This document shows positions 1-7,965 of a DNA stretch of 64,000 bases, one piece after another. The DNA comes from Elusimicrobiota bacterium (GTDB lineage Bacteria > Elusimicrobiota > Elusimicrobia > FEN-1173). The position numbers were made by a program, and so were the translations under genes. Under the pieces are notes generated by a model. The model was not told the origin of the DNA, did not search any database, and saw only the letters and a list, made by a program, of their open reading frames with translations. The stretch's first letter is position 1. The number at the start of each line of letters is the position of its first letter. The stretch spans positions 682,001 to 746,000 of the forward strand of contig JADKIY010000001.1 of NCBI GenBank assembly GCA_016722575.1, given 5' to 3'.

Positions 1-2
1 TG

Positions 3-2459
3 GCCCGCGTGGTCCTGGGCCCGGACATGCGCCGCGGCGTGGCGGATTTGGACGGCTTGGGGGAAACCGTCGGCGGCATCGTCGTCATGCGCCAGGGGGA
101 AAACGCCCTGAACGTCATCGAGCGCGTGAAAGCCAAAATCGCGGACATTCGTCCGTCGTTACCAAAAGGCATGGAGATTGTCACGACCTATGACCGGTCG
201 GATTTGATCAAACGCGCCATTCACACCTTGACCCACGAACTGACCTTGGAAATGATCATCGTAAGCTTGGTGATCCTCTTTTTCCTCTGGCACATCCCCT
301 CGGCCCTGGTGCCCATCCTCACCATCCCGGTGTCGGTGCTCCTGGCTTTCATCCCCATGTATTTCCTGGGGTTGACGACCAACATCATGTCCCTGGCCGG
401 GATCGCCATTTCCATCGGGGTCCTGGTGGACGGCGCCATCGTCGAGGTGGAAAACGCCTACAAGCGGCTTGAGGAATGGAACGCCGGAGGCCGCCGGGGG
501 GACTTCCACGAAGTGCGGCTCAAGGCCCTGAAAGAAGTCGGCCCCTCGGTCTTTTTCTCGCTTCTGGTGATCGCCGTGGCGTTTTTGCCGGTGTTCACCC
601 TGGTGGACCAGGAGGGACGCTTGTTTAAACCCCTCGCCTACACCAAGAACCTGGCCATGGCCATCGCCGCGCTTTTGGCGGTGACCTTGGACCCGGCCCT
701 TCGAATGATGTTTGCCCGCATGGACCCCGTTCATTTCAAGCCCCGGTGGTTCTCCAATATCTGGAACGCCGTGACCGTCGGGCGTTACTACGCCGAGGAA
801 AAACACCCCGTGAGCCGGATCCTTTTCAAGATCTACGAACCGGCCTGCCGGTGGGTGTTGCGCTATCCCCGGCGAACCATCGCGGGAGCGTTTCTGTTGG
901 TGGCCGCGACCGTGCCCGTCTATTTCCGACTGGGCACGGAGTTCATGCCTCCCTTAAACGAAGAAGTGCTCCTCTACATGCCCACGACCATGCCGGGCCT
1001 CTCCGTCACCGAGGCCCAGCGCCTGCTTCAAACCCAGGACAAAATTCTGAAGGGGTTCCCGGAGGTGGAGCGGGTCTTCGGCAAGGCCGGACGGGCCGAC
1101 ACCGCCACGGACCCCGCCCCCTTCTCCATGATGGAAACCACGGTGGTTTTGAAACCCCGGGACCAATGGCGTCCCAAAGACCGCTGGCATTCCTTTTTGC
1201 CGGGGATTCTGAAAGCCCCTTTCCGGCGATTCTGGCCGGACCGGATGTCCCAGGAGGAGTTGGTCCGGGAAATGGACGAGGCCCTGCGCCTGCCCGGCAC
1301 CGTCAACGCCTGGACCATGCCCATCAAAGCCCGGATCGACATGCTCACCACCGGCGTTCGAACCCCGGTGGGGGTTAAAGTCTTCGGGGCCGATTTGAAG
1401 GTCATCGAAAAGATCGGCCAGCGGCTGGAGGAAATTCTTTCCCCCGTGCCCGGCACCCGAAGCGTGTACGCGGAGCGGACCGCGGGCGGCTACTTTTTGG
1501 ACGTCGCCCTTCGGCGGGACCGCCTGGCCCGTTACGGCCTGACCGTCCAGGAAGCCCAGATGGTCCTGATGTCGGCCGTGGGCGGCGAACCCGTGACGAC
1601 CACCGTGGAGGGGCGCGAACGTTATTCGGTCAACGTCCGCTACGCCCGGGAATACCGGGACGACCTGCCCAAACTGCGGCGAGTGCTGGTCCCCACCATG
1701 TCGGGGGCCCAGGTGCCCCTGGGGCAGTTGGCCGACATATCCCTGGTGGACGGGCCTTCCATGATCCGGGACGAAAACGGCCTGCTTTCCGGTTACGTCT
1801 ACGTCGATCTGGCCGGCCGGGACGTGGGCGGCTACGTGGAGGAAGCCAAAAAAGCCGTGCGGGAAAAACTGGACCTTCCCGCCGGCTACGCCCTGGTGTG
1901 GAGCGGCCAGTATGAGAACATGCTTCGGGTGCGGGAGCGGCTCAAGATCGTCGTGCCGGTCACGCTCTTTCTCATCTTCCTGCTCCTTTACATGAACACG
2001 CGCTCAACCGCCAAGGCGGGCCTGGTGATGCTGGCCGTGCCTTTCTCCATGATCGGCGCGGTGTGGTATCTGTGGCTCCTGGGCTACAACGTGTCCATCG
2101 CGGTGTGGGTGGGGATCATCGCGCTTTTGGGCCTGGACGCCGAAACCGGGGTCTTCATGCTTCTTTTCCTGGATCTTTCCCACGACGAGGCCGCTCGCGC
2201 GGGCCGTTTGAGGAACGCCGCCGAGCTGGACGAGGCCATCGTCCACGGCGCGGTCAAACGCGTGCGTCCCAAAATGATGACCGTGGCCGCGGCCATGATG
2301 GGCCTTTTGCCCCTCATGTGGTCCACGGGCACCGGGGCCGACATGATGAAACGCGTGGCCGCGCCCATGATCGGGGGCCTGGTGACCAGTTTTATTCTTG
2401 AATTGCTGGTTTATCCGGCCGTTTATAAGATGTGGAAGGGCAAAAGCTTTAAAGCGTAA
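3..2459 (+). CDS. cusA: CusA/CzcA-family heavy-metal efflux RND pump, C-terminal 818 residues (5' end outside window)
   Basis: This is the inner-membrane proton-driven subunit of a tripartite metal exporter. The frame is open from base 3, so roughly the first 230 residues of the usual ~1040 lie outside the window. The first visible stretch (GPDMRRGVADLDGLGETVGG) is typical of CusA. The TM4 segment carries the monovalent-metal type signature VDGAIVEVENAYKRLEEW, with the acidic residue used for proton relay. KARIDMLTTGVRTPVGVKVF matches the porter-domain signature of Cu/Ag pumps. Two blocks of hydrophobic helices are present, near residues 75-230 and from about 650 to the end. An HMA protein follows 9 nt downstream, so copper or silver is the likely substrate; the exact metal is inferred from motifs. 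Confidence 0.93.
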   Translation, partial: ARVVLGPDMRRGVADLDGLGETVGGIVVMRQGENALNVIERVKAKIADIRPSLPKGMEIVTTYDRSDLIKRAIHTLTHELTLEMIIVSLVILFFLWHIPSALVPILTIPVSVLLAFIPMYFLGLTTNIMSLAGIAISIGVLVDGAIVEVENAYKRLEEWNAGGRRGDFHEVRLKALKEVGPSVFFSLLVIAVAFLPVFTLVDQEGRLFKPLAYTKNLAMAIAALLAVTLDPALRMMFARMDPVHFKPRWFSNIWNAVTVGRYYAEEKHPVSRILFKIYEPACRWVLRYPRRTIAGAFLLVAATVPVYFRLGTEFMPPLNEEVLLYMPTTMPGLSVTEAQRLLQTQDKILKGFPEVERVFGKAGRADTATDPAPFSMMETTVVLKPRDQWRPKDRWHSFLPGILKAPFRRFWPDRMSQEELVREMDEALRLPGTVNAWTMPIKARIDMLTTGVRTPVGVKVFGADLKVIEKIGQRLEEILSPVPGTRSVYAERTAGGYFLDVALRRDRLARYGLTVQEAQMVLMSAVGGEPVTTTVEGRERYSVNVRYAREYRDDLPKLRRVLVPTMSGAQVPLGQLADISLVDGPSMIRDENGLLSGYVYVDLAGRDVGGYVEEAKKAVREKLDLPAGYALVWSGQYENMLRVRERLKIVVPVTLFLIFLLLYMNTRSTAKAGLVMLAVPFSMIGAVWYLWLLGYNVSIAVWVGIIALLGLDAETGVFMLLFLDLSHDEAARAGRLRNAAELDEAIVHGAVKRVRPKMMTVAAAMMGLLPLMWSTGTGADMMKRVAAPMIGGLVTSFILELLVYPAVYKMWKGKSFKA

Positions 2460-2468
2460 AGGAGCCTT

Positions 2469-2855
2469 ATGAAACAGACATCGCGTTGGATGGGATCGGC
2501 GGTATTGTCGGTGGGGTTGGCGGCCATGGGGTTGGCGGCGGTAAATAAAAAAGCGGCCGTCCCTCCGTTGAGCCCCGCGACGGAGAGCAAGGCCGATCTC
2601 CTGGCGGTGGGCGCCTACACGGCGAAGCTAAAAGCCTTTGCCTGCGGCGGATGCGCCGAGTGGGTCAAAGAGCGGTTGAGCTCGGTCTCCGGTCTCACCA
2701 ACGTCCGGGTGGACCAGGCCACGGCCCGGGTGGAATTCACCCTGGAAAAACCGGTTTCACGGAAAACAATTCAAAAAACCCTGGACGGCGCCGCCCACGA
2801 GATGGGCATGGGGGCCGACTATACGCTGCGGGACCTCAAGCCAAAAACGAAATAG
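2469..2855 (+). CDS. Periplasmic heavy-metal-associated (HMA/MerP-like) protein
   Basis: A small exported metal-binding protein of 128 residues. A hydrophobic N-terminal signal (about residues 8-26) is followed by an HMA fold of about 70 residues. Its metal site is CGGC in the context KAFACGGCAEWVKERLSS, the CxxC loop placed at the start of helix 1 as in MerP and CopZ. The start ATG has an AAGGAG ribosome site overlapping the stop of the upstream pump gene. That spacing indicates one transcript, with this protein probably handing metal to the pump in the periplasm. No CusF-type His/Met/Trp site is visible, so it may replace CusF. The role is inferred from fold and context. Confidence 0.75.
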   Translation: MKQTSRWMGSAVLSVGLAAMGLAAVNKKAAVPPLSPATESKADLLAVGAYTAKLKAFACGGCAEWVKERLSSVSGLTNVRVDQATARVEFTLEKPVSRKTIQKTLDGAAHEMGMGADYTLRDLKPKTK

Positions 2856-2931
2856 GACTAATTTAGTCATTATCGACGACAGAATGACGTAAATCCCTTG
2901 AAGGGGAGGGTGCCGGGGGATAAAATGAACC

Positions 2932-3411
2932 ATGGGCCCTCTCTCGCCACGGCGTAAAACGAGATCGATGGGATTCACTCTCATCGAATTGATGTTGGTG
3001 GTGGCCATCATCGGCCTTTTGGCGGCCATCGCTTTGCCCAAGTTCGCCAATTTGGTTGTGAAGTCCAAGGAGGCGGCGGTCAAAGGGGCCCTCGGGGGGC
3101 TTCGAAGCGCCATCTCTATTTACTACGCCGACAATGAGGGCCGTTACCCTTACGACTATTCGACGTTGCCCGCCTCTCTCACCGCGGGGGGGAAGTATCT
3201 TAACGCCATTCCCCGGATTTCGATTCCCACGCAACCGGACCATGCCCCCCCCATCAATTACATCCACTATTTCTTTCCGACGTACGACTGGCCCCTGCTC
3301 CCCCTGGCGTGGACGTACCAGGATGGCAATCAAGCGATGCCGGTCACCCATGAGCTCCGCGTTGGTTGCACCCACACCGACACCAAAGGGATCGTCTGGA
3401 GTTCATACTAA
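2932..3411 (+). CDS. Type IV pilin-like / pseudopilin protein 1
   Basis: A class III signal peptide: the short basic leader ends in SMG, and cleavage before FTLIELMLVVAIIGLLAAIA gives the canonical Phe1 and Glu5 of a type IV pilin. The long hydrophobic helix is followed by a globular head of about 110 residues. The head contains YYADNEGRYP and ends with a Cys-His-Thr-Asp-Thr motif and WSSY. The same C-terminal motif recurs in the two other pilins of this window (ends near 11588 and 14011). No pilus assembly genes are nearby. The stop overlaps the convergent photolyase stop by 4 nt. An internal ATG at 2968 would give a leader of only two residues, so 2932 is preferred. Such scattered pilin-like genes are known to be numerous in Elusimicrobiota. 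Confidence 0.85.
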   Translation: MGPLSPRRKTRSMGFTLIELMLVVAIIGLLAAIALPKFANLVVKSKEAAVKGALGGLRSAISIYYADNEGRYPYDYSTLPASLTAGGKYLNAIPRISIPTQPDHAPPINYIHYFFPTYDWPLLPLAWTYQDGNQAMPVTHELRVGCTHTDTKGIVWSSY

Positions 3412-4685
3412 TCGCGGAACCGTCGGACGTAAGCGACCGCATCGAATTTCGCCCTGCATCCGTTGGCGTTCATGTAGCGGATCTGGCCGTAAACCGGGCG
3501 CTCGAACCAGGCCCGGTCGTGGACGCCGCCGATGGACCAGGCGACGCCGGCATAGCCGTTGGGGTCCCGGCCGTCCAGCTCGTAGCGGTCGTTTAGATAA
3601 ATCGCGGTGGCCAGGGCCTCCTCGGGGGAGGCCGACCACTCCAACATCTTCTTCGCCCAGTACATCCGCATGTAGCCGTGCATCTTCCCCCGTTGGACCA
3701 TCTCCCGCTGGGCCGCGTTCCAGAGTTCGTCGTGGGTGGCGGCGTTTTCGAACGGCTTCCTCGAATAGAGAAATTCCCGTTTGTCCCGCCGGTGGGCGTT
3801 GAGGGATTTTTGGGCCCAGGCCGGAAACCCCTCGAAGGAATCGTATTTTTCGTTGTAGAGACAGAAGTTGTCCGACAATTCCCGCCGAACAATGAGTTCC
3901 TCCAAAAACGCGTCCCCCGACGGGGTGTCCAGGGCCCGACGCCGGACTTCCCAGGCCAATTTCTGGGCCGACACCTGGCCGAAGTGCAGATACGGCGAAA
4001 GATCCGATTGGCCGTCCAGGGTCGGGTCGTTTCGCCGCTCGTGGTAGGCGGCCAATTTATGAGAGAGAAAAAGTCCCAGGGTCTTGGCCCCGCCGGCCTC
4101 GCCGGGCGTCCAGGAATCGACGGGCCCCACCGACGTGTCGACTTTCAATCCCTCCCGAACCCGATTCCAATCCACACCTTTGACGATTTCCGGCCAGGGC
4201 GTCGTCTGGGGTTGAAGGGCCGGGAAGTCCGTGAGAAATTCGTCCAGGAGTTTGTGAATTTTGGGCCGAAGGGTGTAGGCGCCGTATTCGAGCTTGGGCG
4301 AGGCGAGCCAGGCGGGCACCACGTTGTGGGCGTCCACTTCGGTCAAGGCCACGGGCAGGGCCTCGGCCAATTTCGTCTTCCATCGGCGCTTGATTTTTAG
4401 GGGATCAAAATCGGTGACCACCGCCCCGATTTTTTCTTTTCGTACAAAGGCCGCCAGCGTTTCCGTCGGCTCGCCCGCCAGTAGAAAGAAGGGAATTTTG
4501 GCCGCCCCCAGGCGGGCCTCCAGGGCTTCCAGGCCCCGGAGCATGAAATCGTAGGCCCGGAGCGTGGCCCCCGGGAACTCCGGCGCCAGGCAAAAAACCA
4601 CCGCCAAGGGCACGCCCCGTTCCGCGGCCCGGGCCCGGGCGTGCAAGAGGGCCCAGTTGGCGGCCATGCGCTGGTCCCGGCTCAT
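3408..4685 (-). CDS. phr: Class II deoxyribodipyrimidine photolyase (CPD photolyase)
   Basis: Repairs UV-induced cyclobutane pyrimidine dimers using reduced FAD and light. It resembles archaeal and bacterial class II enzymes along its whole length. Visible blocks include EVDAHNVVP, the LSPYLHFGQVS segment, LIVRRELSDNFCLYN, and the C-terminal GKMHGYMRMYWAKKMLEWS and LNDRYELDGRDPNGYAGVAW FAD/DNA-binding signatures. The first ATG (4685) gives 425 residues. The conserved class II N-terminus continues upstream in frame (RSINQRPPGPGPVVYW just before that Met), but no ATG, GTG or TTG exists upstream before a stop, so the true start is unresolved (a CTG at 4754 is possible). It is the last gene of an operon with the SRPBCC and DUF486 genes. 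Confidence 0.95.
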   Translation of the reverse strand: MSRDQRMAANWALLHARARAAERGVPLAVVFCLAPEFPGATLRAYDFMLRGLEALEARLGAAKIPFFLLAGEPTETLAAFVRKEKIGAVVTDFDPLKIKRRWKTKLAEALPVALTEVDAHNVVPAWLASPKLEYGAYTLRPKIHKLLDEFLTDFPALQPQTTPWPEIVKGVDWNRVREGLKVDTSVGPVDSWTPGEAGGAKTLGLFLSHKLAAYHERRNDPTLDGQSDLSPYLHFGQVSAQKLAWEVRRRALDTPSGDAFLEELIVRRELSDNFCLYNEKYDSFEGFPAWAQKSLNAHRRDKREFLYSRKPFENAATHDELWNAAQREMVQRGKMHGYMRMYWAKKMLEWSASPEEALATAIYLNDRYELDGRDPNGYAGVAWSIGGVHDRAWFERPVYGQIRYMNANGCRAKFDAVAYVRRFRD

Positions 4686-4759
4686 CCAATAGACGACGGG
4701 GCCCGGACCCGGCGGGCGTTGATTGATCGAACGACTTCGGCGCGTGGTGGACAGGTCTT

Positions 4760-5230
4760 TTAAGATGGGACGGGCCTGACACCGAAATGGCGGGCGACGG
4801 CTTCCTGGCGGAACCGGAAAATTCGTTCCAGTTCCCGGCGGACCAGGGGCAAACCCAGCCTTCCGAGGGGTTCCAAGGGCAAACGATACGTCACGCGGTC
4901 TCGTAACAACGTGGCGTTGGGCCCCCGTTCTTCAAAGGTGTGGTGGTGAATCCACAGGGCGTAGGGCCCTTTCAGTTGAGTGTCGATGAATTCATAGGGC
5001 GGATTCCAGAGGGTGATTTCCGTCTTCCAACCCAGCGGAATTCCGAAAAGGCGGATTTGATAATCGATAAACGCGCCGGTTTTCATCGCGATGGGGGTGG
5101 GCGTGAGGATTTTAAAATGAAGTTCCCGGGGCGTGAGCAACTCCAGGTTCTCCGCGTTGGAGAAAAATGGAAACACCGTTGCCCGGGCCAGGGGCAAGGT
5201 GAAGGCGTGGTTCAAAAGGTGGGGGGTCAT
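4760..5230 (-). CDS. SRPBCC (START-like) ligand-binding family protein
   Basis: A 156-residue protein of the polyketide-cyclase/START-like superfamily: a single helix-grip domain with a large hydrophobic pocket. Visible family features are the opening F-x-LP-x-ARATVFPFFSNAENLELLTP, the beta strands around IDYQIRLFGIPLGWKTEI, and HHHTFEERGPNATLLRDRVTY. The ATG at 5230 forms an ATGA overlap with the stop of the upstream DUF486 gene, which argues for this start over the longer frame from 5266. Genes of this family often accompany photolyases in bacterial light-response operons. The ligand and activity are unknown. Confidence 0.8.
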   Translation of the reverse strand: MTPHLLNHAFTLPLARATVFPFFSNAENLELLTPRELHFKILTPTPIAMKTGAFIDYQIRLFGIPLGWKTEITLWNPPYEFIDTQLKGPYALWIHHHTFEERGPNATLLRDRVTYRLPLEPLGRLGLPLVRRELERIFRFRQEAVARHFGVRPVPS

Positions 5231-5571
5231 GGACGGAAAATGAAATAGACCGCGCCCAGGAGGCAAAAACCCGCCCAGAGAAAGTTGAGGCGCACGGTCT
5301 GGCCCATGAAAAAAACAGCGAAGGGAACGAACACCGAGAGGGCGATGACTTCCTGGAGGATTTTAAGTTGGGAAAGGTTCAAGGTCGTGGCCCCCAACCG
5401 GTTGGCGGGCACCTGGAGGCAATACTCAAAAAAAGCGATGCCCCAGCTGACCAACACGGCGATGTACCAGGGTTTGTGGCTCAGCCCCTTCAAATGGCCG
5501 TACCAGGCAAAGGTCATGAACAAATTGGAAAGGGCCAATAGACCCGCGGTTTTTAAAACGATGGCATTCAT
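5227..5571 (-). CDS. DUF486 (DMT-superfamily-like) small membrane protein
   Basis: A 114-residue protein with four predicted transmembrane helices (about residues 5-25, 35-53, 72-92 and 95-112). The motifs FMTFAWYGHLKG, WGIAFFEYCLQVPANRLG and LKILQEVIALSVFVPFAVFF are characteristic of the DUF486 family, which is related to half-size drug/metabolite transporters. It is the first gene of the three-gene minus-strand operon that ends with photolyase. A weak AGGA lies 6 nt before the ATG. The substrate is unknown. Confidence 0.85.
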   Translation of the reverse strand: MNAIVLKTAGLLALSNLFMTFAWYGHLKGLSHKPWYIAVLVSWGIAFFEYCLQVPANRLGATTLNLSQLKILQEVIALSVFVPFAVFFMGQTVRLNFLWAGFCLLGAVYFIFRP

Positions 5572-5638
5572 GGGATGTCCTGGGTCAATGGATCAAATTC
5601 TTGGCGCCCGGCGGGGCGTTTTCGGATTATAGCGAAGA

Positions 5639-6076
5639 TTAAAGCGGGTGGGACCGGGGCAGGGGTTTTTGGCCTAGCCCGCGGGATTGAAACCAGGGAA
5701 TGTATTCCATGTCCTCTTTGAGGATGTGGTGGTTGACCCAGGCGGATAAGAAAGCCGATATCTCAACCGTGAGGACCTCCTCGCCTTGCTTGAATTGATC
5801 CAGGAGTTCCCGGGATTTGGCCTCCAGCTTTAAGTGCTGTCCTTTGTGGTGGGGGTAGTCCGGGTAGGAGGCTTGAAGCATCTGCTCCTCTTCCTCCCGG
5901 AAGTGGGCTTCCACGTATTCCATCAGGTAACGCAGGGTATCGCCGACGGCCGTGCGACCGCCCCCGCGCCCCACCACTTCGTGAAAGGCGTTTAATCGCC
6001 GGAAAAGCTCCTGATGTTGTCGATCGATCAGGGCCAATCCGGTGACGTAGCGGGGGCTCCACTGAATAATGCTCAC
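5639..6076 (-). CDS. Bacteriohemerythrin (diiron O2-binding protein)
   Basis: A 145-residue single-domain hemerythrin. The helix bundle shows the expected diiron ligands: H in LIDRQHQELF, H and E in VEAHFREEEEQML, HH and H in YPHHKGQH, and H with D in WVNHHILKEDMEYIPWF. This ligand spacing is the bacteriohemerythrin pattern, implying oxygen binding, sensing or delivery in the cytoplasm. I chose the GTG at 6076 (VSIIQW) because it is preceded by GGAGG at suitable spacing; a TTG at 6097 lacks a site. It is monocistronic, with divergent and convergent neighbours, and is not obviously linked to a chemoreceptor. Confidence 0.93.
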   Translation of the reverse strand: MSIIQWSPRYVTGLALIDRQHQELFRRLNAFHEVVGRGGGRTAVGDTLRYLMEYVEAHFREEEEQMLQASYPDYPHHKGQHLKLEAKSRELLDQFKQGEEVLTVEISAFLSAWVNHHILKEDMEYIPWFQSRGLGQKPLPRSHPL

Positions 6077-6179
6077 ATTCCCTCCGAGGGGGGGCAACGT
6101 CGTGCTCCGTTAGCCTACCCCCGTTTTCCCGATTTGTAAAGGCGTCCAGGTTTCTTTTGCGCATCGGCCCCGGTTTGTT

Positions 6180-6185
6180 TAAAAT
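6180..6185 (+). promoter_or_regulatory. Putative sigma70-type promoter (-10 shown)
   Basis: TTGCGC at 6157-6162, a 17-nt spacer and TAAAAT at 6180-6185, about 45 nt before the ATG of the basic-tail protein gene, which has its own AAAGGAG ribosome site at 6217-6223. Assigned by eye. Confidence 0.4.
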
Positions 6186-6229
6186 CAAGGCGTTGTTCGC
6201 GCATCCCCATCGTCCGAAAGGAGCCGCCC

Positions 6230-6673
6230 ATGGCCAAAAAAGCCAAGTCGCCCTCGAAAGCCGTGAAGAAAAAATCCGTCAAGAAAACGGCCCGAAAACC
6301 GGTCGCAAAAAAAACACCCAAAAAAGGGGCCCCCGCCAAGAAATCCCTGCGGCGTCCCGCGCCCAAATCCAAAGCCAAAAAAGTCGAGGCGCCGGCGCCC
6401 CTGCCCTGGCGAAAGGCCCTGCCGGGGGAAACCTTCGTGGGCATCGTCGATGATTTCTACGGCCACGTGAGCGTCATCGCTTTCAACCTCCAGGGCGCGT
6501 TGGCCGTGGGGGACAAGATCCACGTGCGCGGGCACACGACCGACATGGCGGAAACCGTGGATTCCATGCAGATCGACCACAACGCCGTGACCTCCGCCAA
6601 AGCCGGGGACGCCGTCGGCGTCCGCACCGTCGGCAAATGCCGGTCGGGCGATTACGTTTATCGGGTGGGGTGA
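6230..6673 (+). CDS. EF-Tu domain II-like protein with a histone-like Lys/Ala/Pro-rich N-terminal tail
   Basis: 147 residues in two parts. Residues 1 to about 60 are a low-complexity basic tail built from Lys-Lys, Lys-Ala and Lys-Pro repeats, resembling the C-terminal tails of histone H1-like proteins. Residues 62-147 form one OB-like beta-barrel resembling domain II of translational GTPases (PGETFVGIVDDFYGHVSVIA ... GDKIHVRGHTTD ... KAGDAVGVRTVG). No GTPase domain is present. Stand-alone proteins with this barrel are known as translation elongation factor-like proteins of unclear role. The tail suggests nucleic-acid or ribosome binding, which is inference. The ORF has a good ribosome site and promoter-like sequence upstream and lies 6 nt before the DsbA-like gene. 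Confidence 0.75.
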   Translation: MAKKAKSPSKAVKKKSVKKTARKPVAKKTPKKGAPAKKSLRRPAPKSKAKKVEAPAPLPWRKALPGETFVGIVDDFYGHVSVIAFNLQGALAVGDKIHVRGHTTDMAETVDSMQIDHNAVTSAKAGDAVGVRTVGKCRSGDYVYRVG

Positions 6674-6679
6674 GGGGGC

Positions 6680-7297
6680 ATGACTCTCGGACGGCGGCGG
6701 GGCGCGGGGTTGGCCTTGGCGGCGGCGGCGCTGGCCGCCGTGGCCCTGGGGCGTCGCGTCCCCTTTCTGGGCGACGACGTTCCGGCCTACCGGCAAAAGG
6801 GCCCGCCCGGGGCCGCCGTGCTCATCACGGAATATTCGGATTTTCAGTGCCCCAAATGCGCTCTGGTCCAGCCGGACTTGAAAAATCTTTTGGCCCAGTA
6901 TGAAGGCCGGGTTCGTCTGGCGTTCCGGCCCTATCCCTTGAAAAGCCACCGTTGGTCCGGCGACGCTTCCCGGGCCGCGGAAGCCGCGGGCCTCCAGGGC
7001 CGTTACTGGGAATTCGCGGATCAGTTGTTCGCCCGCCAGAAAGAATGGGCCGACAGCCCGGACCCCCAGCCGCTGTTCAAGGATTACGCCGCGGCCGCGG
7101 GGTTGGACGTGGCCCGTTTCGACCAAGATCGGAACAGCCACCGGGTGGCCAAGATCGTCGAGGCGGCCCGGGCCCAGGCCGAAGCCCTGCCCGTTCCGGC
7201 GACGCCCACGTTTTTCGTCAACAAGCGCGTCCTGGTGGGGGACCTTCAGCTTCAGGCCATGGGCGCCCGCTTCATCGAACGGGAGTTGGAAAAATGA
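6680..7297 (+). CDS. Exported DsbA-like thioredoxin-fold oxidoreductase
   Basis: 205 residues: an N-terminal hydrophobic export signal (about residues 8-26), then a thioredoxin fold. The redox motif is CPKC in YSDFQCPKCALVQPDL, a DsbA/DsbG-type position directly after the first beta strand. A helical insertion follows (RAAEAAGLQGRYWEFADQLF), and the fold ends with the cis-Pro segment VPATPTFFVNK. It is predicted to act in the periplasm as a thiol-disulfide oxidase or isomerase. The stop overlaps the start of the MauE-like gene (ATGA), so the two proteins are probably a functional pair in which the membrane partner supplies or removes electrons. Confidence 0.88.
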   Translation: MTLGRRRGAGLALAAAALAAVALGRRVPFLGDDVPAYRQKGPPGAAVLITEYSDFQCPKCALVQPDLKNLLAQYEGRVRLAFRPYPLKSHRWSGDASRAAEAAGLQGRYWEFADQLFARQKEWADSPDPQPLFKDYAAAAGLDVARFDQDRNSHRVAKIVEAARAQAEALPVPATPTFFVNKRVLVGDLQLQAMGARFIERELEK

Positions 7298-7767
7298 AAA
7301 TCCCCGAACCCCTCCGCCGTGGGTTGGCTCTTTCCGCGCCCGCCCTGCGTCAGTTGCCGGGAATTGTGCTGCTGATTTCCGGGTATTTGAAGGCCGTCCG
7401 CCCACCGGAAGAATTCGCGGCGGCCATGGAAGCCTACTGGGTATTGCCGGTGTCGGTGGTCCTTCCCCTGGCTCGTTTCGTCCCTTGGCTGGAGTTGCTG
7501 ACGGGTTTGGCCCTCTGCTGGGGCTACGCCACCCGACGAGCCGCCTTTTTGGCCGCGGGGCTTCACGCGGTCTTCATCGCTTTGTTGGCCCAATCCTTGA
7601 TTCGCGGTTTGACTCTCAAAGATTGCGGCTGTTTTGGAAACCTGGGCCCCCACTTGTCCCCCGCCCAGGCCCTGACCCTGGACGCGGTTTTGTTCCTCAT
7701 CGCCCTGGCGGTGTGGATCGACCGGGAAAATCGATGGAGCCTTGACCGATGGACCGAACGACGCTGA
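7294..7767 (+). CDS. MauE/DoxX-like membrane protein
   Basis: 157 residues with four predicted membrane helices. The second half holds the CGCFG motif (LTLKDCGCFGNLGPHLSPAQ) that is characteristic of MauE and related four-helix redox membrane proteins (DoxX/VKOR-like group). The start ATG overlaps the stop of the upstream DsbA-like gene by 4 nt. The pair resembles the mauE-mauD arrangement, where a membrane protein and a thioredoxin-fold protein assist periplasmic disulfide formation; no methylamine dehydrogenase genes are visible. The function is inferred from family and context. Confidence 0.8.
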   Translation: MKIPEPLRRGLALSAPALRQLPGIVLLISGYLKAVRPPEEFAAAMEAYWVLPVSVVLPLARFVPWLELLTGLALCWGYATRRAAFLAAGLHAVFIALLAQSLIRGLTLKDCGCFGNLGPHLSPAQALTLDAVLFLIALAVWIDRENRWSLDRWTERR

Positions 7768-7787
7768 CGCGGAGGGACCGCCTGGTT

Positions 7788-7949
7788 AAAGGCCCCCCGT
7801 ATTCCCCGCCCGCGCCCGGTCAAGGCCCGTGCGAATGGTGGACGGGCTGGGGGGGGGGGGCCCCCCCGGGGGGGGGGGGGGGGCCGGGGGGGAAGGCCCC
7901 CCGTATTCGCACGGGTCAAAGCCCGGTGCGAATGGTGGACGAGCTTGGA
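7788..7949. repeat. Direct repeat pair flanking a long G/C homopolymer block
   Basis: Copy 1 (7788-7850) and copy 2 (7893-7949) share AAGGCCCCCCGTATTC at the left and GTGCGAATGGTGGACG at the right. Between them is an extreme tract: about 12 G, 7 C, 16 G, CC and 7 G (7849-7892). Copy 2 can fold into a hairpin whose arms are ATTCGCAC and GTGCGAAT (7904-7932). The block fills the gap between the MauE-like gene and the aminotransferase. It may be a mobile hairpin repeat, a slippage-prone site or partly an assembly error. A similar arrangement occurs at 15540-15666. Confidence 0.6.
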
Positions 7950-7965
7950 TAGGCGAGGCCATCCC

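Noticed and set aside
7788..7949. CRISPR-like array
   Set aside because: Only two imperfect copies with a homopolymer spacer and no cas genes.
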